Positions 19,638-27,385 of a stretch of DNA of 64,000 nucleotides are shown piece after piece. Positions within the stretch are counted from its first letter, which is position 1. Every line of letters begins with the position of its first letter. The stretch is from positions 67,137 through 131,136 of the forward strand of contig JAZKIY010000012.1 in assembly GCA_040384665.1 (NCBI GenBank), given 5' to 3'. The notes under the pieces are model-generated. The model had not been told where the DNA came from. It did not search any database and saw nothing but the letters and a program-made list of their open reading frames with translations. Origin of the DNA: PCRC01 sp040384665 (GTDB taxonomy: Bacteria; Pseudomonadota; Gammaproteobacteria; Burkholderiales; Burkholderiaceae_C). The position numbers were made by a program, and so were the translations under genes.

Positions 19638-22600
19638 TCAGGTAGGAAGGGGGTTGGGGTGGCGGTCCATGGTGAATTTGCCGCGCTGCCAGGCGGCACC
19701 ACACACCACCACCAGCGCCATAGCGACCAGCGCCAGCAACTGTGCCAGCAGTGCAGCGCGCAGCACAGCAGGTGTGGCATCGGGCTGACGCTGCAGCAAC
19801 ACACCGCGCACCGGCGGAGGGACTGGCTCGGAGCGCGCGGTGGGTGTGGCTTCAGATGGGCGGGCGGATGCCGCAGGCGGCGCCTGAACCGGCGCCACGT
19901 CCTGCCCCGCCCAGCGCTGCACCGACGCCATCGGGTTGGCCAGCGGGGCCTGTTGCGTGAGTTCGTTGTAGAGGCTGGCAAGTTGCTGCTGGGTGGCGGC
20001 ATCGGCCTTCCAGTAGCCGAGCCGCTGGGCCTGCACCAGCCGCTCCAGCGTCTGCGCATAGGCCTGGGGGTGACTCTTGAGCCATTGCGGCAGGCCCAGC
20101 CGGTGCTTGTCTTTCACCAGCACATCAAAGAAGCTCTGCCAGTGGTCAGGCCGCACGGTGTCGGGCGCCACGGCCTGCCAGCCCCAGGTGAACTGCACCG
20201 CCTTGAGCACCTGCAAGGTGCCGGCATAGCCCTCGGCCTTTTGCGCCTGCAGCCAGCCGGGGTGCAGGTAGCGCGACTGCATTTCCAGCGCGATGCTGCG
20301 TTGCGCGCTGTCGGTGGTGGGCTCGCTGGCGTCTTGCAACTGGCTCACGTACAGGCCCAGCACGTCTTTCTTGCCGGCGCTGCGCGCCGCAGCGGCCAGC
20401 CCGCCAAGGTATTGAAAGGGGTCGTCCGAGGTCACCATGGCGAACAGGTGCGAGCTGCGCGACAGCACCGCCGCGTCGGTCTGCCGCAGGTGTGCACCCA
20501 AGGCCTGCACGGCGGCGGCGGCCTGCACGCCGGCCAACGGCTGGCCATCCACATAGGGCTGGCTCATGCGGTTCAGAAACAGCTGCCCGAGGCGCTTGTC
20601 TTCTCCGCCCGAGCCGTCGGCCGCCATGCCCTCGCGCTTCAGGCCGTCGGACTGCACCGCGTCGCTGATGCCGGTGCCGTAGTCGCCCACCGCGTTGCCA
20701 AACACCCGGGCGCGGGCCAGGGCCTGGGCCTGCGCCAATGGCAGACCGCGCTGGCGCAGCGCGGCCGCCACCTGTGCGGTGTTGCGGGCCACGGCGTTGG
20801 GCACACCGGGCTCGGCACTGGCCGCTGCGGCCACGGCCTGGTCGATCAAACCCATCAGCGCCGGAAACTGGTCGCGGTAGGAGCCGGTGATGCTGAGCAG
20901 CACGTCCACCCGGGGCCGCTTCAGCTCGTCGCTGCCGATCACCTCGATGCGCACCGGGCGGCCGGATTCGTCCCACACCGGGCGCACGCCCAAGGCCACC
21001 AGCGCCTGCGCTTCCATGACGCCCTGGTGCCGCAGGGTTTCACCGGCCCACAGCGACAGCGCCATGCGGCCCGGGACCTGGCCCTGGTGCTGCTGGCGCC
21101 AGTCTTTCAGCCAGTCGTTGAACAGGGTTTGCGCCACCGCATAGGCCTGGCGCGTGGGCAGGCGGCTCGGGTCCAGCCCGGTGAGGTTGCGTCCGGTGGG
21201 CAGGCTGTCGGGGTTGCGGATCGGGTCACCCCCATAGGCGGCGGGAATGAAGCGGCCGTTCAACGCGGCCAGCAGGCCGGGCAGTTCGCCTTCGGTGGCC
21301 AGCAGGGTTTCAAGCTGTTGGGCGCGCTCGGCCAGTTTGAACAAGGCCGGCGTGTCGATGGGCTGGCGGGCCGCGCGGTTGGGCACGAAATCGTCGGCGC
21401 GCACCAGCTTGTCGGCGGTGGCCGGTGTTGGCGCCAGCGGCGGCCGCAAATCGAGCACGCTGGCGGCCTGGGCGTCGCGCAAGGCCATGCTGAGCCAGCG
21501 CGCGGGACGGGCCGTGGCCACCGACTGGTGGTTGATCAGAAAGGCTTCGTCAATGTCTTCGCCCAAAGCGTCGATCAGCGGCTTGCGCAGGGTTTGCAGG
21601 ATGGTCTGTTGGCGTGCCAGCGCGTCGGGCACCCGGCCAAACACCGCCAGGCCCTGCGGCTGCGAACTTTGGGCCAACTGGTCCAGGTAGGGGTGCAGCA
21701 ACTCCAGAAAACCCTCGAAGTGGGCCGCGATGCGCTCGGCCGTCCAGCCCAGGTCGCGGTGCAGCTGGTGCTCGACAAACTGCGCAGTCAACTGGCGTTC
21801 CAGGGCCTGCTTGGTGGGGCCAGCGTCCACCGTTTCCCATTCGTGCATCACCTCGTGCATGTGCGCCATGCGGGCCTCGAACCCGGCCGGCGCAAACTGC
21901 GGCGTGCGGTGGCTGACCAGCACCGCGCGGCCACGGCGCTTGGCTGTGAGCGCCTCGCCAAGGTTGTCGACGATGTAGGGGTAGACCACCGGGATGTGGT
22001 CGGACGCGCTGGCCAGCGGCAGCAAGGCGTCGTCCCACACGTCAAGCGCGCGCGCCTTGCCGGGTGCCCATTCCTGCGTGCCGTGGGTGCCAAAGTGAAC
22101 CAGTGCATCGGCCTGCCCGGCCCACAGGTACGCCGCCAGGTAGTGGTGCGACAGCGGCGTCTTGCTGCGGTGGGCAAAAGGGTTCTGGCCACGGTTCAGG
22201 GTTTCTTCGCGCGGCGGTTGCGGCAGCACACTCAGGTTGCCCACCTGCAGGCGCGGAATCACGAACACTTTTTCACCCTGCCAGCGCACCACGTAGCGGC
22301 TTTGCGCGGGGTTGCCCCAGCGGGCCGCAATGCGCTCGCGCACCGGCGCAGGCAGCGTGGTCCACCAGGCTTCGTAGCGCGCCAGCGGCAGCGCATCGGC
22401 CTGGTTGCGCGCCAGCATGCCGGCCAAATCAGCCCCGTCGTAGTAGGCCGACAGCAGAGGCTGCAGGCCCGAGATCCAGTCGGCCTCGGCCACGCGCCGG
22501 GTGCTGTAACCGGCTTCCTGCAAACCCTGCGACACCTGTTCCAGACTGCGCGGCACGTTCAGGAAAGAAGCGCCAAAATTGCTGCCGCCCGGCGGGTAGT

Positions 22601-23771
22601 TGTAGACCATGGCGACCAGCTTTTTGTCGGCCATCGGTTTGTTTTGCAGCACCAGTAGGCGGCGCACCTTGGCCACCACCGCATCGGCCTGCCGCGCGAT
22701 CAGCACCGGCAGGCCGCGCGGTGTTTGGGCCGCCACCAGCACCGGATCGACCGTGCCGGAGGCCTCGGGCTGGGCCAGGTAGAAAGGCACGTCGGCCGTG
22801 GTCAATCCGGTCTCGTCTCTCTCCCAGACCGGCACATCGCCCTGACGGTAGATCTGCGTGGCCAACACGGGCACGCCCCAGCGCGTGAACAGCGGCTGCA
22901 GCGCGGCCCCCTGAGGCAGCAGCTGGTGGGTGACGATGGCGCGCGCATGGGGACGCGGCGTGCCTTGCGCGTCCCTCTCGTCTGGCAGTTCCAGCAAGGC
23001 CGCCAGCCCGGCGGGATCGACCTGCTGGCCAAACACCGCGTAGGCGGCCAGACCCTGGGCCTGGAAGCGGCGCAGCCAGGCGTCGAGCCAGTCGGTCGTG
23101 CCGTTGACAAAGTGGTAACGGTGCACCAGCACCGCCACCGGTGGCAAGTTGCGCAACGCAGGCTGGTCTTGCTGCCAGCGCGCAAAGGCGGCGGCATCGG
23201 CCATCAGGCCCGGTGCCTGCGGGTGGTACACCCCGCGCACCGGCCAGGGCTCGGCAGCGGGCAAGACCGGCAGCACCTGCCCCAACAGCAGGGCACGGCC
23301 CAGCGCCACGGCATGGCGCACATTGCGCTCGCCACCGGTTTGCAAGTAGCTGGCCATGCGTTCGGCGGGCGTCTTGGCAACACCAGACGCCGTCTCAGGC
23401 GCCACCCACACCACCCTGCCGGGCGCAGCGGCCTCGAAAGTGGCCAATGTGGGGCCCAGCAAGCTGCGCAAGCGCGCCAGCACGCTGGCATGTGGCGCAT
23501 CCACCCACACCAGTGCGGCCTGGCGCAGCGCGTTGCGCAAGGCCGTCTGTTCCGCAGGCGAGAGGTCAGAGGCGCCACGCAAGGGGTAGTCGAGGTGCTG
23601 CACTGCGAGCCCCGCTGCCGCACCCAGCCTTTCAACCAGCGCGGTGCGCGCGGCCGGGGTGATGTCCCCGGTAATCCACAACACGCTTTTGGGAACCGTC
23701 TGCGCCTGCACCGACAGCAATCCAGCCGCAGACAGCAACAGCGCGGTCAGCCAAATCCGCAAGGAGCACAT
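19638..23771 (-). CDS. Exported, membrane-anchored CobN/HmuS-like metallochelatase
   Basis: A very large protein (1377 residues) of the CobN/BchH chelatase family. A family core motif, VHFGTHGTQEWAPGK, lies near residue 557, followed by VYPYIVDNLGEALTAKRRG. Unlike cytoplasmic CobN it starts with a Sec signal peptide (SLRIWLTALLLSAAGLLSVQAQ) and ends with a Pro/Ala-rich linker, a membrane helix (LLAQLLALVAMALVVVCGAAW) and a short basic tail. It should therefore sit in the periplasm anchored to the inner membrane. ATG 23771 overlaps the DUF2149 stop (TGATG); a TTG at 23774 is possible. No CobS/CobT or ChlI/D partners are nearby. The pairing with ExbB-like and DUF2149 genes recalls HmuS of Bacteroidetes haem loci. 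Metal insertion, dechelation or transport are all possible; substrate unknown. Confidence 0.85.
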   Translation of the reverse strand: MCSLRIWLTALLLSAAGLLSVQAQTVPKSVLWITGDITPAARTALVERLGAAAGLAVQHLDYPLRGASDLSPAEQTALRNALRQAALVWVDAPHASVLARLRSLLGPTLATFEAAAPGRVVWVAPETASGVAKTPAERMASYLQTGGERNVRHAVALGRALLLGQVLPVLPAAEPWPVRGVYHPQAPGLMADAAAFARWQQDQPALRNLPPVAVLVHRYHFVNGTTDWLDAWLRRFQAQGLAAYAVFGQQVDPAGLAALLELPDERDAQGTPRPHARAIVTHQLLPQGAALQPLFTRWGVPVLATQIYRQGDVPVWERDETGLTTADVPFYLAQPEASGTVDPVLVAAQTPRGLPVLIARQADAVVAKVRRLLVLQNKPMADKKLVAMVYNYPPGGSNFGASFLNVPRSLEQVSQGLQEAGYSTRRVAEADWISGLQPLLSAYYDGADLAGMLARNQADALPLARYEAWWTTLPAPVRERIAARWGNPAQSRYVVRWQGEKVFVIPRLQVGNLSVLPQPPREETLNRGQNPFAHRSKTPLSHHYLAAYLWAGQADALVHFGTHGTQEWAPGKARALDVWDDALLPLASASDHIPVVYPYIVDNLGEALTAKRRGRAVLVSHRTPQFAPAGFEARMAHMHEVMHEWETVDAGPTKQALERQLTAQFVEHQLHRDLGWTAERIAAHFEGFLELLHPYLDQLAQSSQPQGLAVFGRVPDALARQQTILQTLRKPLIDALGEDIDEAFLINHQSVATARPARWLSMALRDAQAASVLDLRPPLAPTPATADKLVRADDFVPNRAARQPIDTPALFKLAERAQQLETLLATEGELPGLLAALNGRFIPAAYGGDPIRNPDSLPTGRNLTGLDPSRLPTRQAYAVAQTLFNDWLKDWRQQHQGQVPGRMALSLWAGETLRHQGVMEAQALVALGVRPVWDESGRPVRIEVIGSDELKRPRVDVLLSITGSYRDQFPALMGLIDQAVAAAASAEPGVPNAVARNTAQVAAALRQRGLPLAQAQALARARVFGNAVGDYGTGISDAVQSDGLKREGMAADGSGGEDKRLGQLFLNRMSQPYVDGQPLAGVQAAAAVQALGAHLRQTDAAVLSRSSHLFAMVTSDDPFQYLGGLAAAARSAGKKDVLGLYVSQLQDASEPTTDSAQRSIALEMQSRYLHPGWLQAQKAEGYAGTLQVLKAVQFTWGWQAVAPDTVRPDHWQSFFDVLVKDKHRLGLPQWLKSHPQAYAQTLERLVQAQRLGYWKADAATQQQLASLYNELTQQAPLANPMASVQRWAGQDVAPVQAPPAASARPSEATPTARSEPVPPPVRGVLLQRQPDATPAVLRAALLAQLLALVAMALVVVCGAAWQRGKFTMDRHPNPLPT

Positions 23772-24130
23772 CAACGTGCAACCCCGCTGTCTGCCGCAGG
23801 CGGGGTGGATTCGCCCGCTTCGGGCACATAGACAATGCTGCCGTCCTTGAGCCGGTAAGCCACGCCTGCACGCACACCGCCGCCCTGGGCCGCGCTGCCA
23901 ACACCCTTGTAGGTGACTTCCTTGCCGTCTTCGCGGACCACCACTTCCATGCCAGGCTCACCCGCGTTGCGGACCACGCTGGCACTGCTTTGCACCGCGC
24001 TCTGGCTCTGCGCGGCCACAGCGGTCAGCAGCGCGACAACCAGCACCAAAAAAACATCGACCAGGTTGACGGCCGAGAGCATCGGGTCGTCGTCGTCTTC
24101 TGCAAGCACCTGCAGGTGTTTGAAGCTCAT
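23771..24130 (-). CDS. DUF2149 protein (ExbD-like single-pass partner)
   Basis: This 119-residue protein starts MSFKHLQVLAEDDDDPMLS, then has one membrane helix (VNLVDVFLVLVVALLTAVAAQ, about 21-41) and a periplasmic domain ending in a proline-rich tail. The acidic N-terminus followed by NLVDVFLV is typical of DUF2149, a small family found beside MotA/TolQ/ExbB proteins. The single Asp in the helix (D25) is placed like the proton-carrying Asp of ExbD. It overlaps the ExbB-like gene (ATGA) upstream and cobN downstream, so the three should be made together. Longer in-frame starts upstream run out of frame through exbB and are rejected. Confidence 0.8.
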   Translation of the reverse strand: MSFKHLQVLAEDDDDPMLSAVNLVDVFLVLVVALLTAVAAQSQSAVQSSASVVRNAGEPGMEVVVREDGKEVTYKGVGSAAQGGGVRAGVAYRLKDGSIVYVPEAGESTPPAADSGVAR

Positions 24131-24606
24131 GCTGACACCACCGCGCGGTGGTTGTCGCGCGCCTTGCGCACCGCCATCAGCTCGGCCAGCAGCCAGCGCC
24201 GCCGCACCGAATACACCACCAGCCCAATGGAAGCTGCTGCCAGTGCCAGCACCACACCGGCAAATGCACCGCTGAAAACAGACAGTGCCTGCTGCCCCTG
24301 CCCTGCGGCCACGCTTTGCAGCGCAGGGCCAAGCGGGATCATGGTGGCGATCAGGCCCAGCATCGGGGCCAGCCGGCTGAGCAGACGCACGGGCTCGATC
24401 TGACGCACGACCTGCAGTTCCAGCTCGTCCATCGACAGCGACTCGGTCTGGCGCAAGGCCGCATACGCGGGCAGACGCCAGCGCTGCCAGGCTTCCATCA
24501 AGGCCATGCCGCCAACCCACAAGGCGTACACAAACGACAGCGCCACCAGCAGCAGAACGGGCCACAACAAGGACTGCGCGACTTGGGAAAAACCAGATTC
24601 GATCAT
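24127..24606 (-). CDS. MotA/TolQ/ExbB-family proton channel protein
   Basis: An inner-membrane protein of 159 residues with three helices (about 12-34, 84-106 and 114-138). LLSRLAPMLGLIATMIPLGPALQSVAAG and FAGVVLALAAASIGLVVYSVRRR match the conserved ExbB/TolQ core that forms the proton-driven stator. It is short, lacking the long N-terminal part of E. coli ExbB. I chose ATG 24606 because AAGG lies seven bases upstream; ATG 24612 would have almost no spacing. It is the first recognised gene after riboswitch 1 and is coupled to DUF2149 and the exported CobN-like gene. Likely task: couple proton flow to the CobN-like protein. Confidence 0.85.
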   Translation of the reverse strand: MIESGFSQVAQSLLWPVLLLVALSFVYALWVGGMALMEAWQRWRLPAYAALRQTESLSMDELELQVVRQIEPVRLLSRLAPMLGLIATMIPLGPALQSVAAGQGQQALSVFSGAFAGVVLALAAASIGLVVYSVRRRWLLAELMAVRKARDNHRAVVSA

Positions 24607-24866
24607 GGGCATACCTTGCTTTTATTTTTGAAGCAGAAAAGTTTTTGAATGGAAGGGGCGTGCCAAAGCCTTGGCGACACCACGCCGCAAGCGGTTGCAA
24701 TGCACCACAGACACAGCTGTGCCAGCCCATACCGGACGGCCATCGGCCGTATCAGCGAATGGACAGCGTGAACGTGAGCGGGAACTGATCGCCCAAAGGC
24801 ATTGGGCGATCGGCGCACAGGCGGCGGAAAAGAATGGTCATGACAGAAAACAGTCAATAAATCCAT
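24603..24866 (-). CDS. Possible 87-codon leader ORF between riboswitch 1 and exbB (unproven)
   Basis: An open frame starts at ATG 24866 directly after the hairpin at 24863-24880, whose loop carries GGGGAAG, a fair ribosome site about five bases before the ATG. It ends with TGA at 24605-24603, overlapping ATG 24606 of exbB as ATGA. The product (MDLLTVFCHDHSFPPPVRRS... to ...KNKSKVCP) resembles no family I know and has poor coding character, so it may be chance. If translated it would couple riboswitch output to exbB translation. A 29-codon frame (24752-24841) overlaps it and lacks a ribosome site. Confidence 0.25.
   Translation of the reverse strand: MDLLTVFCHDHSFPPPVRRSPNAFGRSVPAHVHAVHSLIRPMAVRYGLAQLCLWCIATACGVVSPRLWHAPSIQKLFCFKNKSKVCP
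24787..24811. repeat. Perfect 10-bp inverted repeat in the riboswitch-1 leader
   Basis: GATCGCCCAA (24787-24796) and TTGGGCGATC (24802-24811) flank the loop AGGCA. The stem lies between the riboswitch and exbB. There is no T tract on either strand, so it is not a standard intrinsic terminator. It could be an RNA structural element or a protein site. Confidence 0.5.
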
Positions 24867-25150
24867 GCTGGCTTCCCCGCCAGCAAACGGACGTCAAGGT
24901 TGCGCACTTCTTCAAGACGCACAACCACCTTATTGGCCGGTATCCGGGCTGGCGGAGCAACTTCCATCGCCTTCCCAGGTGCACAAGGCGATGTGCATCC
25001 AGTGGCCATGATGAAAATGGGGCGCCTCGTGAATGAGGAACCCGTCCGCTTACCGTTGCGGGGGCAGCGCAGGTTAGGTCGGTCTGGGCCGTCCCCCCTG
25101 CTTCCCGTTGAACTGCAACACGTGAACCATGTCGCGAGCACCAACACACC
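24862..25150 (-). promoter_or_regulatory. Cobalamin riboswitch 1 (aptamer plus expression platform)
   Basis: On the minus strand this region contains the hallmarks of an adenosylcobalamin aptamer in the right order: TTCAACGGGAAGCAGG, then CCCCCGCAACGGTAAG, the B12 box GCCACTGG, and GCCCGGATACCGGCC. Downstream are two hairpins, GGTTGTGCG...CGCAACC and GCTGGC-GGGGAA-GCCAGC. The loop of the second contains a purine-rich, Shine-Dalgarno-like stretch, suggesting control of translation rather than termination (no U tract). It precedes the exbB-DUF2149-cobN operon. A TAGAAT -10-like element lies at 25152-25157 just before the aptamer. High B12 should repress the operon. Confidence 0.92.
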
Positions 25151-25151
25151 T

Positions 25152-25157
25152 ATTCTA
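25152..25157 (-). promoter_or_regulatory. Candidate -10 element for riboswitch 1
   Basis: TAGAAT on the minus strand lies about 10 bases before TTGGTGCTCGCG, the start of the conserved leader. Riboswitch 2 has TAAAAT at nearly the same distance from the same sequence, which supports both as -10 boxes. No good -35 is visible. Confidence 0.4.
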
Positions 25158-25217
25158 TCGGGCAAATCCAGGCTGGTGACCCATGCCGCACTGGCCACCG
25201 CAATGAAACAGCGGCAG

Positions 25218-25991
25218 CTACAGTTTTGGAAGCGCGACCCACAGGTTTGACAGGGGCTGGATGGTGATGCGGTGCTCAAACACCGCCACCAGCGCGGCGT
25301 GGGTGGCGCTGCTGTTGCAGGCGCCATGGTGCACCACCCGGCCCTGCGCCATCACCAGCAAATCGTCGGCCTGCAGCGCCAGCGAAATCTCGTGCAGCAC
25401 GCTGACCACCGTCTTGCCGTTGGTGACGAGTGCGCGCACCATCTGCAGCCAGTCGGCCTGGTGCGGCGGGTCGAGGTTGGCCAGCGGCTCGTCCATCAGC
25501 AGCACCTCGGCCTGCACCGCCAGCGCGCGTGCCAGCAGCACCCGCTGGCGTTCGCCGCCGGAGAGCTGGCCGAGCGGGCGGTCGCGCCAGTCCCACGCTT
25601 GCGTGGTGCGCAGCGCCTGCTCTACCGCGGCACGGTCGGCCGCATTGGGCGGGGCCAGCCAGGCCTGGTGCGGCAGGCGGCCGAGCATGGCGACGTCGTA
25701 GACCATCAGGTCGTCGGCCGCCGATTCGTTCTGGCCCAGCCAGGACATGCGGCGTGCCCGTTCGCGCGCTGGCAAAGCTGCGATAGGGTCGCCCAGCAGT
25801 TGTACCTGGCCCTTGTGCGGCAGCAGCCCGGCGAGCGCCTTGAGCAGCGTGGATTTGCCGGCGCCGTTGGGGCCAACGATGCTGGTCCAGCACGCGGACG
25901 GCAGGGCGATGTCGATGCCGTGCAGCACCTCGGTGGCACCCAGCGTGGCGCAGATGCCTTGGGCGGCAATGGCCATCGGTGCCGCACTCAC
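25218..25991 (-). CDS. btuD: ABC transporter ATPase for corrinoids
   Basis: ATP-binding subunit of the BtuCDF vitamin B12 importer; 257 residues. Walker A is GPNGAGKST (40-48), the signature is LSGGERQR (143-150), Walker B is VLLMDEP (163-169), and the H-loop is in SVLHE. I prefer GTG 25991 because AGGAG lies six bases upstream and the codon overlaps the btuC stop as GTGA; an internal ATG at 25976 would be 15 bases too far from that site. It is the last gene of the riboswitch-2 operon; riboswitch 1 begins about 60 bases after its stop. Confidence 0.93.
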   Translation of the reverse strand: MSAAPMAIAAQGICATLGATEVLHGIDIALPSACWTSIVGPNGAGKSTLLKALAGLLPHKGQVQLLGDPIAALPARERARRMSWLGQNESAADDLMVYDVAMLGRLPHQAWLAPPNAADRAAVEQALRTTQAWDWRDRPLGQLSGGERQRVLLARALAVQAEVLLMDEPLANLDPPHQADWLQMVRALVTNGKTVVSVLHEISLALQADDLLVMAQGRVVHHGACNSSATHAALVAVFEHRITIQPLSNLWVALPKL

Positions 25992-26989
25992 AGCATGCTC
26001 CTGCCGTTGCTGCGTTTGTGCATCAGCACGAGCAGGTAGCTGCCGCCCAGCACGGCGGTGAGCACACCCACCGGCAACTCCTGCGGCGCAATCACCCAGC
26101 GCGCCAGAATGTCGGCGGAGAGCAGCAACGCGCCGCCCATCAGGCTGGCCAGCACCAGCAACCAGGCGTGGGTGGTCTTGACCAGGCTGCGCGCCAGGTG
26201 CGGCGCGGCCAGGCCCACAAAAGCAATCAGCCCGGTCTGCGCCACGGCCGTGCCGGTGGCCAATGCCAGCACCAGCACCAGCAGCGCACGCAGCGGTGCC
26301 AGTGGCAGGCCCAAACTCTGCGCGGTCGATTCGCCCAGCGTGAGGCCGTCGAGCACGCGGCTCAGGCTCCAGGCACCGGTCTGGCACAGCAGCCAGACCA
26401 CGGCCATCAACACGCAGGCGCTCCAGCCAACAAAGCCGGTGCTGCCGAGGTTGAAGGCCTGCATCGCCGCCAGAATGTCCGGTGCGGCCAGGCCCACCAG
26501 GTCTTTCACCGCACCCAGCACAAAGCCAACGATGACGCCGGCCAGCAGCAGCCGCAGCGTGTGCTGCACGCCCTGCGCCAGCACCAGCGTGAACAGCACG
26601 CCGGCCACCGCACCGACGAATGCCGCGCCGGTCAGCCCCAGCCGCACCAGCCAGGGCGTGGCCGCAGCCGACACGCCCCACAGCACCAGCGCCAAGGCCA
26701 CACCGAGCGAGGCGCCCGACGCACTGCCGAGCAAATACGGATCGGCCAGCGGGTTGCGAAACAGCCCCTGCGCCACCGCACCGGCCAGGCCCAAGAGCGC
26801 ACCGGCCATCCACGCGCCCAGCGTGCGCGGGAGGCGAATGTCCCAGACGATCTGCCAGGCCAGCGGGTCGTGCCAGGCGTTCAACACACTCTGGAAACCG
26901 GTGCTGCCCACGCCCGCGCCCAGCAGCACCAGCGCGCAGCCGGTGGCCAGCAGCGCCAGCACCAGCCACTGCGCACGGTGGTGGGGCAT
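25988..26989 (-). CDS. btuC: Corrinoid ABC transporter permease
   Basis: A FecCD/BtuC-type permease of 333 residues with about ten membrane helices. DIRLPRTLGAWMAGALLGLAGAVAQGLFRNPLADPYLLG is the family signature (split here by name only). GLIAFVGLAAPHLAR contains the coupling-helix region that contacts BtuD. ATG 26989 lies eight bases after the stop of the VOC gene; upstream in-frame starts would overlap that gene. It overlaps btuD by four bases. Confidence 0.9.
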   Translation of the reverse strand: MPHHRAQWLVLALLATGCALVLLGAGVGSTGFQSVLNAWHDPLAWQIVWDIRLPRTLGAWMAGALLGLAGAVAQGLFRNPLADPYLLGSASGASLGVALALVLWGVSAAATPWLVRLGLTGAAFVGAVAGVLFTLVLAQGVQHTLRLLLAGVIVGFVLGAVKDLVGLAAPDILAAMQAFNLGSTGFVGWSACVLMAVVWLLCQTGAWSLSRVLDGLTLGESTAQSLGLPLAPLRALLVLVLALATGTAVAQTGLIAFVGLAAPHLARSLVKTTHAWLLVLASLMGGALLLSADILARWVIAPQELPVGVLTAVLGGSYLLVLMHKRSNGRSML

Positions 26990-26997
26990 GCCCGCCG

Positions 26998-27372
26998 TCA
27001 CGACGCGGTGGTCCACTGCGCCAGGTGCAGCAACACGCCCGACGGGTCCCACACATAGGTCACGGTGGCGCCGTACGGTTCGACCTTGGGCGGGGCCACG
27101 CGCGCGCCCGGAAACTCACCGCTGGCCAGCACCTGCGCCACATGGGTGTGCCAGGCCTGCGCGTCGGCCACCGAGATGTGCAGCATGCAGTTGTCGGCCC
27201 AGTCTTTGACGTGGTAGGCCTGCAGGTAGAAGCGGCAGTCGCCGAGTTCCAGCAGCACCATGGTGTCGTCGGCCCAGCCTTCGCGCCAACCCAGCGCCTG
27301 GTAGAAGCGGCGCGACAGCGCGAAGTCTTGCGCGGGAATGAAGGGGCGCAGGTCGGATGCGTTCAAATTCAT
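26998..27372 (-). CDS. VOC/glyoxalase-fold small protein
   Basis: A 124-residue protein of the vicinal-oxygen-chelate superfamily. LRPFIPAQDFALSRRFYQALGWREGW at the start and VTYVWDPSGVLLHLAQW at the end are the paired beta-alpha-beta modules seen in bleomycin-resistance/glyoxalase-like proteins. It sits between btuF (13-base gap) and btuC (eight-base gap), so it is co-transcribed with the B12 importer. The function there is unknown; VOC proteins bind metals or planar aromatic ligands. ATG 27372 gives the best family start. Confidence 0.75.
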   Translation of the reverse strand: MNLNASDLRPFIPAQDFALSRRFYQALGWREGWADDTMVLLELGDCRFYLQAYHVKDWADNCMLHISVADAQAWHTHVAQVLASGEFPGARVAPPKVEPYGATVTYVWDPSGVLLHLAQWTTAS

Positions 27373-27385
27373 GGTGTCTCCCGGT

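Noticed and set aside
19659..22658. A 999-codon open frame antisense to the cobN-like gene
   Set aside because: It lacks any recognisable domain and is rich in His, Arg, Gln and Val as expected for the antisense frame of a GC-rich gene; the opposite strand carries a clear CobN core motif.
19638..23771. A standard cytoplasmic cobaltochelatase subunit CobN
   Set aside because: The signal peptide, C-terminal anchor, ExbB/DUF2149 partners and missing cobS/cobT argue against it, though family membership in CobN is clear.
24787..24811. The perfect inverted repeat as a riboswitch terminator
   Set aside because: Neither strand has a T tract after the stem, so intrinsic termination is unlikely; it is listed as a repeat instead.
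25218..27056. A single frame apparently fusing btuC and btuD
   Set aside because: The upper half is in the wrong frame for BtuC; the permease is read in another frame (25988-26989), with btuD starting by a GTG overlap.
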